In this document: one piece after another, positions 32,860-43,614 of the stretch
Layout: every line of letters starts with the position of its first letter
Position numbering within the stretch: position 1 is the first letter of the stretch
Translations under genes and position numbers: made by a program
Notes under the pieces: generated by a model
What the model saw: the letters and a program-made list of their open reading frames with translations, nothing else
Databases searched by the model: none
What the model was told of the DNA's origin: nothing
Assembly (NCBI GenBank): GCA_037349105.1
Contig: JAYJMM010000019.1
Location: forward strand, 2,663,501 to 2,727,500
DNA length: 64,000 bases
Direction: 5' to 3'
Origin: Limnomonas spitsbergensis
Taxonomy: Eukaryota; Chlorophyta; Chlorophyceae; Chlamydomonadales

Positions 32860-33879
32860 AAAATCGTGGGGATCTTCGCCACCTTCCCCGGGTTTCTTTT
32901 GGTGTATTTCTTTTCTTGAACCCTTCGCTCTTTTTCAGGGTTGTCTTCTTTCGGATGCGAACAACCATCGGCTTGTCAGTGCGATAACGCACGGTCTGCA
33001 ACAACTCTTTCTGCCACCGGCAGGTATCGAACTCGCGACCTCCGCTTCATCAGTATTGTCGGTGCTAGGCTGTAAGCGACTGACACCAGTACGGCATTAG
33101 TCACGGACGATTACGTTGGGTGGGTGGCGGGCGAGAGGTGTCATCGCCGCGCGGCCAAAAAGCTTTTCGAATACATGTCGCCTACACCCGACGTTGGGTA
33201 CAATGGAATCGCTTTGCTAATGCGCTGCTTTTGATCGAGGCCGCGCTTGCGGTAGAACACTTCGTGGCAACCCACCCCTGGCCTGTGCCTGCGGAGCGTC
33301 GTGAGCCGTCGCTTCGGCATAGTAGGTTTGGTGACCGTGTTTGTTGTTTTTTTTGTTTTTTTAGTCACTTTTTTTTTCTAGGCACACTTTTTTTACAGTC
33401 TCCCATGAAGGAGATCCCTAAAAAACTCGTGAAAAACGAAAGAACCCTGGTCGAAAACCCTGGCTGCGTCTCGGGACAACGCTCTTTTACCTCCCTCCTA
33501 CGACATAAAGCGATCCCAACAGCCCTGTTGGTTGATCACAAGTACGCGCGGCTTAACAATCGTCAGTGCTCGCACACGCCCCGCTACAGGTAAGCCTCAT
33601 GTCGACATTGCGCAGTGCGTAATTCGCTCGCTTGCACAACAATGCATGTGCCCCACCGCCATCTAGCTCATACGCCAACTCATGATTGGCTGGGCAATAT
33701 TCGCCATGTCGCTGCACATTTTCTTACTTACATGCATGACACTGTGCACATACGATACCCGGAAATCCGCACTCGGCCTCGACTTACAAGCATCAATCTT
33801 TATAAAGCAGCCACTGCCGCAAGCAAATATCTAAGCAAGCACCACGAATCTTTCTACGAGTGATTACCGCCGTCATCAA
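32860..33879. other. no gene seen
   Basis: A pyrimidine-rich patch (33335-33390) and several open frames under 160 codons with no recognisable features. Confidence 0.4.
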
Positions 33880-33978
33880 TGACACGTTGTCTGCCGAAGA
33901 AATGCTGTCGACGGCATTGCTAGCTGTCATGTGGTACTGGTGGCCATCGACGGCATTTCTTCGGCAGACACCGTGTCA
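33880..33978. repeat. imperfect 35-bp inverted repeat with 28-bp loop
   Basis: The left arm 33880-33914 (tgacacgttgtctgccgaag, then aaatgctgtcgacgg) and right arm 33943-33978 are complementary with three or four mismatches. Transcribed in either direction it would fold into one long hairpin. It resembles a small MITE or a small-RNA precursor fold; no flanking duplication is evident. Confidence 0.65.
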
Positions 33979-34222
33979 TATTACTTTCCTGCCATATCAC
34001 TAGGTGCTAGCTGATTGCGGCATTAAGGGGAGCTTCAATGCGATGCTCGTCCCACTAAGGCTTCGATGGCCCGCTGGTATGCACAGCGGGTCTGCACCCC
34101 GTCGGGCTGATGGACAAATGCATCTATGTTGCAACCTCTCATCTCGAGCTGCCTGCTTTACAATGTTAACGGGTACGAGCCCAATAGCCCATACATGCAT
34201 CTAGTAAGGGGTCGTACTAGTT

Positions 34223-34583
34223 GTGTGGGTGGTGCCATATCTGGTTGATTACGCCTTGTTGCCATGGAAATATGGACTATTCGATGCCATTCATCGCGCC
34301 TGTATGCGCGGTGCGCAGGAAGTCAGGAACCTGCTGCAGCCAAAACGCCTGTTGCACGCCTACCTACCGTCGCCCATATTTTCGTTATTTCATACATATG
34401 GCAAACTACAATATGCGATCGCTGTTGTCTGCAGAGTGGAGACGTATTCAGCGTCGCCATCGTCACAGAAGCGTTCTCTGCTAGGACTCGTCTACGTCAC
34501 CAGACAGTACCGATCATCGTCGAGCACTTCGCTGTCTTCGACCATTTGGTCCACCTGCTGTTCTCCATCTATCCGTCCACGAA
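34223..34583 (+). other. 5' flank of the phosphate transporter; coding-like stretch of unknown origin
   Basis: A frame open from 34223 (GTG first, no early ATG) reads VVPYLVDYALLPWKYGLFD, then AIHRACMRGAQEV and LLQPKRLLHAYLPSP, which looks protein-like before it degenerates. It ends just past the transporter start. It may be a retroelement fragment. No TATA box is clear. Confidence 0.25.
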
Positions 34584-37500
34584 ATGTCGGAGACGAAGGA
34601 CGAAATGATCAAGGGTGCTGATGTCAAGTGAGTACGCAAGCAGCAGAGATGTTCAGCTACAAATCAGCCACGTCACGTGACGTCGTGACGACATGGGGCT
34701 TGTTGTGAACCAGGGCAACAGGGCTACAGCACAATTTGCCCCAACCAACAAGCAGCCTTTTTCGAGAGGTTCAGACAGAGCTGACCTGACCTCTGGAGCG
34801 GACCGATAAGAAACCTAGAAAAACAAGTTTGGTTGCTTGGGCGGCCAGCCCCTGCCCCTCTGCGGTTGACTTTGTGATCTTATTCTTCACAGTGTCCCTG
34901 CCCCTCTGGTTGCTTGGGCGGGGCCAGTGGCTGCAGAATCTGTTGCGGGTACATAGGTGTGCCTGGTAGGCCCCATTTGGCGGCCCAAGCCGTCTATATT
35001 GGTGGTCACCTTCACAGACAGCCCATAAGGCGTCATGGCGCGGCGGGTGGGCACTAAATGACCCCCGCTGCTGCCTACAGGTTGGCCCTCAATGAATTGG
35101 CTCCGCCCCCGCGCAAGGCCCGTTTCACCGGGCCCTTCTGGTGGCTCTGGTGGTACGGCGAGTGGGCGCTGCCCGGCCTCGGAATGTACAGCGAGGCCTA
35201 CATCATTTTCTGTGAGTGGATACCTCCCAGTTGTACCGCCAGTACATTTTTTGTGAGTAACGGCTTTGGTTACTGAGGATAAGTTGGGTACCTGTGCACG
35301 CGGATGACGCAGTGCCATATGTCCTGCTATGAAGTCAAAGAAACAAGAAGACAACTACGCCCCTGAAGGGCGTGAGTATTAAGAATGAAAACAGTGCGGT
35401 ATGGGCCGAGGCTGCGTTGTTATCATACCATGAGACTACAGATGCAGCACCTCCTCGTAAGGATGGTAACTGCTCATCCTGGGCCCTTGCTAAATTGCTG
35501 CCTTCAAAATTCCCACGCCCCTACCAGCGGGTCATAGGTTAACCTTGACACGCCCACTTGAAGTCTGAGAAAAAACTAGGTTTTGCGAGACTAGGGTTTC
35601 CCTCTAAACCCACGCAAGCCCTTTCCATTCTCTGTGTATACTCCCGCCCTGCAACTGCCGGCTAGATCGAGACACCTAAGATAAAAACACCTTCTCACCT
35701 CAACCCCACATTTGCCGGTCAGATTAAGATCTTGCAACATATCATTTGGCTTACCTGTTCGGCTGCTCCCTTTCCAACAGCAAGTACGACAATAAAGACA
35801 CCCTGTCCTGGACCCTGGACCCCCAGTCCACCCATAAAAACCACAGCTTCTGGTTAGATCAAGGTGTTCTAACAAGTCATGTGGCCCACCTGCTTCCTGA
35901 CTTAGGTCAATTGCGACAAGGAGTACATCTTGCCCTTCCTGAACCCCTTCCACCCTGACCCCGCAGCTGCTGGTCAGATCAAGGTGTTCCATCAAGTCAT
36001 GTGGCCTACCTGCTTCCTGACCTACATCAACTGCGACAAGGAGTACATCTTGCATCTTGCCAACTACATCCAGGTGGGTACCGACAAACCTGTGGGGCCT
36101 CAATCTGCGGGGCCGTACGATTGTCGTTAATTCGTTTTCTTATTACGCCAACTGCATCTAGATCTGCGCCACTATTGCTGCAAAACCCAGCAATGATGCC
36201 TGGGAGATAAATTCTCAACCCTCCACCCTACACCCGCCCTGGACCACTTGCAGATCTGCATCATCTTTCCCACAGTTCCTTTTGATCAGTCCGGGGGGGG
36301 GGGACTTGCATTATGAAGCACACGTAATTGAGGCATCCTCGCTGCAGATCTTGGTGATGTACCCTGAACCCTACACCCATACGACATGTAGATATGCTGC
36401 ATCATTGCAGCAGATCCCAGTGATCAACCCCAAATAATTTTAACCCTGAACCCTACACCCTATACGACATGCAGATCTGCAGCAGCATCGCAGCAGAGCC
36501 CAGTGATCAATCCCCAAATAATATGTCCCTTAACCCTAAGTACACCCTGAACTTCACGCAGATCTGCAGCCGCAAATCCCAGTGATCAACCCCCCCAAAT
36601 AATAACCCTGAACCCTGAACCACACGCAGATCTGCAGCATCATCGCCGTGATTCAGAGATGCACCCAAGCAATGATAACCCTACACCCTACACCCCAAAA
36701 CCCTTAACTCCATGCCCCTCACTACATGCAGATCTGTGGCATCATTGCCGGGATGCTTCTGTGGGGCGCTCTGGCAGACATCATCACCGGCCGCAAGTGG
36801 GGGTCACGCTGCGTGGCGACAATTTTGCTCTCTGGCGTCATTCTGTTAGTTGACCTTCACGAGCTGGGCGGAGTACCCGTACGCCTACTTCATTTACTTC
36901 ATGACCGCACAGACCTGGTGAGAAAGAAAGAGGACTGGTTCGCAGAGAAAAAGGAATTGAGGAAAACCGGTACTGAGCTGGGCACAAAACCCATACGCCT
37001 ACTTCATTTGATTCATGACAGCACAGACCTGGTGAGAAACAATGAGGGTCAGTTCACGAGCTGGGCGCGATATCCGTACATTCCCTACATTTACTGTATG
37101 ACAGCACAACCCTGGGGAGAAACAAAGGAAGACAAAGCCCATGCGCAGGGGTGTCAGAAGGGGCCTGATACTAGGGGGGTCGGACTAGTCCCCCAACCAG
37201 AGGCTTTCAGTACCCGGTTGGCACCTTAGCACAACAAAGAATCGACCAGGGAAAAAAGCGATGCTCCATTTTGTATTCAATGGCTCAAGTCCTGGACGCC
37301 AGTCGATTCTTCCGTGTGCTAAGGCGCCATCCATGGGGTCGCATTATAAGCCGGGGGGTATCGGAGGACTTGTCCGACCCCCCTAGTGACAGGCCCCTTG
37401 GTGTCAGGGGGGATTCAACAACTGGTAAGGTCCCAGGCTGTGTCCGCTCTGTCAATACACATCATGGGCAAGGAAAACAGACCACTACAGGGCAACTGCA

Positions 37501-40500
37501 GGGGTCTGTTTGAAGCACTGGGGCCCGTAATCCAGCTAGTGAATATGTGTCTCTGGAGCCTTTCTGCCAAACCCTTGTCTCATTTTGCTTGGGTCTCATT
37601 TGGACGTTGGCGCCATGCACTCGTTTCAAATCAACCCCATGCATGCAGGTATGGTTTTGGTGTCGGTGGCGAGTACCCCATGGCTGCCTCCTCGGCTGCT
37701 GAGCGCTCGGCTACCACGCCAGAGCTACGACACTTGAGGGCCCAGCAGGTCATCTTGGTCTTCTCTAACCAGGTAACGACACTTGAGGGAAAGCAAGAAA
37801 ATTGTTGGTCTCCTCCAGGCAGGTTAAGCTTAATTTGCATCTGATCCACACTTATTCACACATGAGAACCCAGCAGGCCATCCTGGTTTTGTTTAGCCAG
37901 GTGAGATTTCAACCCAGATTCACACTTGTCCACACGTAAGGGAGGCAGGGCATCCTGGTTTTATCTAACCAGGTGAGGCTTCAGCCCAGATTCACACTTG
38001 TTCACACTGAAGGGCCAGCAGGTCATCTGGATCTTCCCCAACCAGGTGAGGCTTCTCGACACAGCTGATCACTTGTTCACACCTAAGGGCCAGCAACAAA
38101 TTGTGATATTTTCTAGGCACGTATGGCTTAGTTCGCCCCTGCTTCACACAATTGAGGCATGCACACACCTGTGGCACAGGGCAAGGGTAATTTCAACACC
38201 GCTTTTATCATCGCCATCCTCGGACATGCATTTTCCCTTGGCTTCATTTCTAAGTGGCTGAAGCATGCACGGATTGCACGCCCCTCATGCGCAGGGTATG
38301 GGCAACTTCACCAACGCCTTTATCATCGCGATCCCCAGACATTCATTATTCTCAGGGTCCATTTAAAAATAACCGAAGCATGCAAGGATTGCACGTTCCT
38401 CTTGCGCAGGGTATGGGCTATTTCACCAATGCCTTCATCATCGCGATCCTCATGGCAATCTTCAATCAGACCGGCCCTCAATCGACCATGACGCCAGCAG
38501 GGTCCAGGAACGTCCTTGCCCTGATGTATGGTTACGGAGCCCTGGCCTGCGTCGTCATGGTCTGGTACCGCTTCACGTAACTCGAGGAGTCCAAGGTGTG
38601 ACTCAGCGTGTGATTTGAGTGGTTTTGTGTGGGATAGGGCTACAAAGGCCTGGCTTGTGTGGGAAGGGTCTGGTACCGCTTTACCTACCTCCAGGAGTCC
38701 AAGGTGTGGATTTCTGTGACTTCTTGTGATGCACAGGTGTGAAACTTCCACACCACACTTTGTGTAGTGTGATGTGTGACTTGCTTGTGTGTATTAAAAA
38801 TATCAGCTTGAATGAGCATTTGCTTCATATCTTGTTCTTTTAAATTCTTTACAACTGCTGCTTGAATTGCAGTTGTTTGAAGAGGTGTTGGCCATCGAGA
38901 GGAATATGACCAAGCAAGTCTCTGCATTGACTTCTCATCTGCCCTGCTGGTTTGAACCCTTCCCAACTGCTGTTTGAATCGCAGCTCTTCGAAGAGGAGG
39001 TGGCCATCGAGAATAAGATGACGAAGAAAGTCTCTGTGTTCAAGAAGCACTGGATCTCTGCCTACTACTACTTTCCTCGCCAGTGGGTCGCTTCGTCTGC
39101 CTGGATCGCCAACGATTTCGCGTTTTACGGCAACAAGCTGCAGCAAGACGTCTTCTTGAAGATTCTCTTCCCCGGGGTGAGTGTCCCACATTGGTTATTT
39201 CAAGGTAGGGAAAGAAAGAAATCAGATGTTTTAAAAAGCGAAGGAAACCAACGCTCCGAAGGGGCGTGAGGTGAAGGAAACATGGTCATTCATTAAAATT
39301 CAGCTGCGCATGCATATTTGGTGAGGGGAGTGTTCAAGGTTTCCACCTTGCCAGGAGGTGGACCCAATAGATCAGTGTTTATTTTTTCGTGACTCAGGTA
39401 CGTGTCCGACTGTTGCATTGTACGAAAACCGCCATGCAGCAACGGCGGCGTATTGATCTTATCTACTTTTATAAAGCAAGGTTCACCAGCTGTGTGTATT
39501 TTTAGAGTGCATCATGACGCCCGAGTGGAGGCAGTGTGACCACCACTGGGCTGCACGAGGCATTATGCCCGGGGGCCTATGCTTTATACAGAGGTAAAGC
39601 TGAGAGCCTGTGCTTTATACACAGGCAAAACGTCATGCAGCAAGGGCGGCGCATTGCTTTTACATCCTTTTATTAAGCAAGGTCTAGCAGCTGTGTGTAT
39701 TTTTAACGCCCAAGAGGTCGCAGTGTGACCACCACTGGACGGATTTGGACTAAGCCTTGTGCAGCATGCATCAGTGTTTAATTTAGTACGTGCCAGAGCA
39801 CCTTCAGGGGGCCACCCGGGCCGATTGGCCCAATCAGTATGGCTTCCTGCACCAGACCCCCACGGCCCTAGGCCATGATCTAGCTGAATTGTAGCTGAAG
39901 CAGACTTGAATAATCAGTGGCCTGCAGCCAGGACCTTATGAAGCAGCATGGCATGCTACTCCGGCACTCCTGGCCATTGTCCGGGTCCGTGTTTCTTTCA
40001 GTGTACGCCAATGCATGTTTGGGGGGCTGCCGGGCAGCCATTACTGGGCCAACAGGGGCCAAATCTTGACCGACCTTCGGCTTGCAGAATAACTAACAGG
40101 TCATGCAGCACAACGCCCCCACATTCATAGGCTGTGATGTAGCTGAATTGTAGCTGAATTGTAGCTGAGGCACGTGAAAATAAACACTGGTCTGGGTTGC
40201 TGCTGAAGTGCACGCAAAGCAATAGCGGCACTCTGCGCTGTTTCATGGGGCTTCGTGAAGCAAAGCCTAAATCTTGGATACGGTATATCACTTGACATAC
40301 GGTATGGATATTGAAATTATTTGATCTAGGGCGTTTTTATGGATTTTTTCTTGAATTTTTCTACGCATATATAAACTAGGGTCTTCTTCATGGATTTGTC
40401 GATGCTCCTCCGCAGACCACCCCGTACAAGAAGCAGCAGTGGAACGTCCTCAACAGCTTCATCTCGCTCACTGGCTATTACTGCGCCGCCGCCCTGTGCG

Positions 40501-42205
40501 ACAAGCCCTGGTACGGCCGCGTGAAGTGCCAGTGGATTGGCTTCATGGCCATGTTCGTCTTCTACATCATCATCTATGCCGCCTGGTTCGACATGGGAGC
40601 GCCCAGCGCGACCGCGGACGGCGCCCGCGCCATGCAGGCACTGTACTACCTGTCTTCATTCTTCAACCAGTTCGGGCCCAACGCGACGACATGGCTTGTG
40701 GCAGGTAAGGAGGTAGGGAAGGGAAAGGACTAGAGCTGTCCCCAAGGTATGCAAATGTAACACTTGTTACCTTCGCGCCCTGTCTTTGGGTAAAGACCCC
40801 GGCAGCACCGGTTATATTGTGCATGTATGGACCCTAGGTTTTCTCATGTTACGCACAGGCGAGACCCGGTCCTCCCCTGCCCCATGGCGTTGCGCTCGCA
40901 TGACTGCATCATGCCCCCCCCCCCTCTGGCCACGCCCATCCCCGGTAGGCCGTAGCCGTTGATTCTTATATCCACATGACGCATGGGTGAAACCTTTCCT
41001 ACCGCTTCAAACCAGCCACCGCGCGGCCCTGTCACTGCCACCAAAATCAGGGGATACATAACAAATGTCCGTGCCTCGGCTGCGTGGACCTGACTGAATT
41101 ATGTCGTACGGTGCGAAACTTTCCATGTTCCCCATGCACAGGCGAGATCTTCCCCACCGACATCCGCGCCAGCTACCACGGTTTCGCAGCCGCGATGGGC
41201 AAGGTCGGCGCCATCATCGCGTCGCTCTGGATCTCGTACATCTCCAACAACCGCGTCGTGTTCCTCGTCTCCGCCATCTGGGGCATCGCCGGCGCCATCG
41301 TGACCATCATTTGGCTGCCGGACACCACCGGCCTGGACCTCGAGGAGTACGACCGAATGCAGCGATGCATCTTGGACGGTCGGTTCAAAGACTACCATGG
41401 CGAGGCGGTGAACCCCAAGCACCTGTCCCTGTGGGAGATTTACTACCAGAAGTGGCACTTGGTGAGTGCTAGGGATCCAGCACGATACGGCAGGGATTCA
41501 GCAAGATGCCAAGATACAGTAGCCATGTCCCATGCCTCTTGTGCGGCTTCCTCAAACCAGCCTCAAACCACGCACTAGTAATTATGTATTTTCATGTGGC
41601 ACTTGGTGAGTGCTAGCAGGGGCCGGGTGCTTCCGCAACACTAGATGTTGCTGAGCATTGGGTGAAGCAGAGTAGCAGACCACATGAGCGTAAGGCAATG
41701 GGATGTACTGCACTACTGCCTGGATCTGATGTGCAAGGCAGTACATGCAAGAGGGGCAACCATACCTAGGCCCTAGATACATTTTGATTATGAGCCACCG
41801 TTTGTCGGGGACACTTAAGAGCAGTGATTCCTTTTCCGGTTACGAGTGCACCTTTGGCAGGCTGCCCCGGTGCCGTCAAGGGCACAAAATGGAACAAACC
41901 CGGACAGGCCTACGAGTGGTGGTCAGAGCAGCATGGCCAACCCCAAAACGAACCCTGAACTGTAACGCCATAACTCAATACTTGTGAAGCTTAAGGTTGA
42001 CCTGAAGGTGAAGCCGGATCTCCAACCCTGAACACACACCCCTATGCAGAACTACAATGCGGAGCTGGATCGCGAGCAATTTGAGGCGGAGATCAAGGAG
42101 TTTGCCCTGACCGACCACACTGGCGCGGGGCAGATGAAACGCATGTCCCTTGCCGATGAGGGGATCACCGCAGTGGTCAACAGAGCACTAGAGATCAAAT
42201 TCTAG
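34584..42205 (+). CDS. major-facilitator phosphate transporter, PHO84/PTA type, 10 exons, two lesions
   Basis: Exons: 34584-34627, 35081-35211, 35967-36073, 36732-36917, 37649-37772, 38410-38595, 38985-39176, 40416-40704, 41142-41461, 42050-42205. About 577 residues result, usual for the family, which imports inorganic phosphate with protons across the plasma membrane. Visible marks are LPGLGMYSEAYIIF (first membrane segment), GRKWGSR (the loop 2-3 motif of the superfamily), GVGGEYPMAASSAAERS (the phosphate-transporter signature), WNVLNSFISLTGYYCAAAL, GEIFPTDIRASYHGFAAAMGK, and LPDTTGLDLEEYD at the C-terminal side. Phases agree at all junctions except inside exon 4, where one extra base near 36847-36851 breaks the frame. 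Exon 6 also carries TAA at 38578-38580, where a tyrosine codon is expected and is present in a downstream duplicate of the exon end. It is either a recent pseudogene or an assembly with two errors. Substrate is inferred from family similarity. Confidence 0.75.
35340..35440 (+). repeat. dispersed repeat family A, left part
   Basis: 'actacgcccctgaagggcgtgag', 'ttaagaatgaaaacagtgcggtatgggcc' and 'gaggctgcgt' match 1040-1100 closely. The copy sits in intron 2 of the transporter. Confidence 0.6.
35651..35945 (+). repeat. three echoes of the 5' end of transporter exon 3
   Basis: 'gctggtcagatcaaggtgttccatcaagtcatgtggcc' (35968-36005) is echoed at 35849-35945 (almost the whole exon, with two in-frame TAG and one TAA), at 35712-35760 and at 35657-35672. 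Similarity falls with distance from the genuine exon. Confidence 0.85.
36245..36660 (+). repeat. five to six echoes of the exon 4 acceptor
   Basis: 'cagatctgtggcatcattgc' (36729-36748) recurs as cagatctgcatcatc near 36250 and as further variants near 36345, 36390, 36472, 36558 and 36627. Each is preceded by 'aaccctgaaccc(ta)cac(g)' intron words. Confidence 0.8.
36918..37120 (+). repeat. two complete echoes of the 3' part of transporter exon 4
   Basis: 'gagctgggcggagtacccgtacgcctacttcatttacttcatgaccgcacagacctgg' (36860-36918) is followed by copies at about 36974-37032 and 37059-37116. The first ends in a donor-like tggtgagaaa; the second has tggggagaaa. The echoes still spell most of YPYAYFIYFMTAQTW. 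Confidence 0.9.
37773..38120 (+). repeat. four echoes of the 3' end of transporter exon 5
   Basis: 'ggcccagcaggtcatcttggtcttctctaaccaggta' (37739-37775) is followed by copies near 37869, 37934, 38016 and 38087. The first three keep AACCAGGTGAG or AGCCAGGTGAG, a better donor match than the genuine CAGGTAACG. Confidence 0.85.
38160..38345 (+). repeat. two echoes of the 5' end of transporter exon 6
   Basis: 'gcgcagggtatgggctatttcaccaatgccttcatcatcgcgatcc' (38405-38449) is preceded by copies at 38291-38335 and 38176-38221, each with a candidate acceptor (gcgcag or ggcacag). Confidence 0.85.
38625..38703 (+). repeat. duplicate of the exon 6 3' end, open where the first copy has a stop
   Basis: GGTCTGGTACCGCTTTACCTACC then TCCAGGAGTCCAAGGTGTGG parallels 38560-38600 but reads WYRFTYLQESK, with TAC in place of the TAA at 38578. 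The upstream part (ggctacaaaggcctggcttgtgtggg) is more diverged. Confidence 0.8.
38858..38935 (+). repeat. echo of the 5' end of transporter exon 7
   Basis: 'caactgctgcttgaattgcagttgtttgaagaggtgttggccatcgagaggaatatgaccaag' copies 38964-39025 with about 80% identity by eye, including the acceptor (attgcag) and codons LFEEVLAIERNMTK. Confidence 0.85.
39435..39745. repeat. direct duplication of about 110 bp in transporter intron 7
   Basis: 'ttttataaagcaaggttcaccagctgtgtgtatttttag', then 'gcagtgtgaccaccactgg' (39466-39550), recurs at 39666-39740. A (tttata)-cacaggca segment is also doubled between them. Confidence 0.65.
39780..39905 (-). repeat. dispersed repeat family B copy, shortened
   Basis: On the minus strand the head is cttcagctacaattcagctagatcatgg, and the body contains attgggccaatcgg and gggtggccccctgaagg. 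Located in transporter intron 7. Confidence 0.55.
40010..40195 (-). repeat. dispersed repeat family B copy
   Basis: The minus strand reads tcagctacaattcagctacaattcagctacatcacagcctatg, then ggtcaagatttggcccctgttggcccagtaatggc. It matches 55770-55900 closely over the body. Confidence 0.65.
41590..41622 (+). repeat. echo of the exon 9 donor, 23 bp exact
   Basis: 'gtggcacttggtgagtgctag' at 41453-41473 recurs exactly at 41595-41615 in intron 9, so the donor is doubled 142 bp downstream. Confidence 0.85.
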
Positions 42206-43600
42206 ACAGCTCGTTCTTGGGCAACAGGTTTGTGTACTGCTTGCTGGATAGGCTGTACATGTACATCTGGCAGGCAGGCTATACCAGCAGATCTGGATCT
42301 GCCGAGATCTGCCTGCACGCATGGGATGAAGTTTCAGCTGATGACGTCATCTTGCTGGCTTTCAGGTTTTATCACACAGTGCACGTGTCTGGGTTATTGT
42401 GCATTGCAGTCTAGGTGAAACTGGTACTCGTCACAACAGGCTGTCGAGCTCTCAAAACCGTAGGAAACCCCAAAGCGCACGATTGTGCGCGCCTCCTTGC
42501 TTTAGTCCCTAAACCACTGCAAATGTGGCATTGTCTTCATCAGCGAATAGAAAAGTGTGGGGGGTGATTGAATCACAGGTTTCACTTTCCTACCTGATTT
42601 AATGTTTGCCGACGTAGCCGAGCTTTATTTAAGCCGGGCCCAGAGGTGTAACGTCATGAACAGGTTGTACTTGACGCTCTAATTTACAGCACTGTGTAGA
42701 GCATGTTGGCTTTTTTCTGGATTGTACCTCACTGTGTAGAAACATGTTGGCATCTTGATGGATTTATTTCCTTGTACTGTGCAATGCACTTGAGAGTACT
42801 TGCAATTTCTGCCCTGTTTTTGAAAAGGCAGATTTATGTAGTTTGCGAAGTGCATGTGTGTGTCCCTTCAAGATTTTGGTCATGAAGCTCATGATGTGCC
42901 AAGAATAGTTGTGATTTCAGTGATGTACGCTGATGATGCACATGGTCGCATGCTGCATTTCACATGCCCGTTTTCTGAGCATGTTTTTGCATGACAGGGG
43001 TTTCACACCTAGCATCTCATGCCCCTTTCATTACATTGCCAGTGACAATTGTGGAGAAGGATCAGTAGACAAGATTAATTGTGGTGATAACTGATTGCTC
43101 GTGATAGTTGTTACAATTGCTAAATGCCCGTCCAAGCATGTCACGAGCACATTTTCTCATTCAAGTGTGGAATTATTGAATGGTGGCCCCCTGACTCCTC
43201 AGGTGATAAGAGTGCCCAGTGTATAGAGAGTCAGACTCACATAGCTTGCATTATTTTCTCCGTCCCTTACATGGGTGACCTGAGAAGGATTTAAATTTTG
43301 TAAGGCTGTTGTTTCGACTAACGACTGTTAACATAAAACCAAGAAAGATAGTACTAGGGAATGTGCGATGTAGGATTGAGGGTTCACAGTGATTCGCGGC
43401 TCCGATTGACTTCCAGAGTAAAAAGTGTGCTGAATGAGGCAGGCTGCAAGGAGAAGAACTAAGCTGTGTCATGTGCGTCTCAGCAAGTGGTTACGCAGTG
43501 AGGTATGTGCGCCTCTGACTGTATGGCAGCTTGACTGTGTCATGGAATGGCACCCTTCCCTTGTAAGGCAGGGGATTACCTTCCGAAAGCTCTGCTGTTT
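42206..43600. other. no gene seen; transporter 3' flank with one family A core
   Basis: AT-rich, with direct words such as 'tgtgtagagcatgttggc' (42694) and 'tgtgtagaaacatgttggc' (42733). A family A core lies at 42606-42655 (gccgacgtagccgag, then gggcccagaggtgtaacgtcatg). The only TGTAA, the algal poly(A) signal, falls inside that repeat (42643-42649), which may therefore end the transcript. Confidence 0.4.
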
Positions 43601-43614
43601 TCTCCATTGGGGTC

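Noticed and set aside
35846..35945. Alternative exon 3 of the phosphate transporter
   Set aside because: It contains three in-frame stops at positions where the downstream copy is open; it is an echo, not a usable exon.
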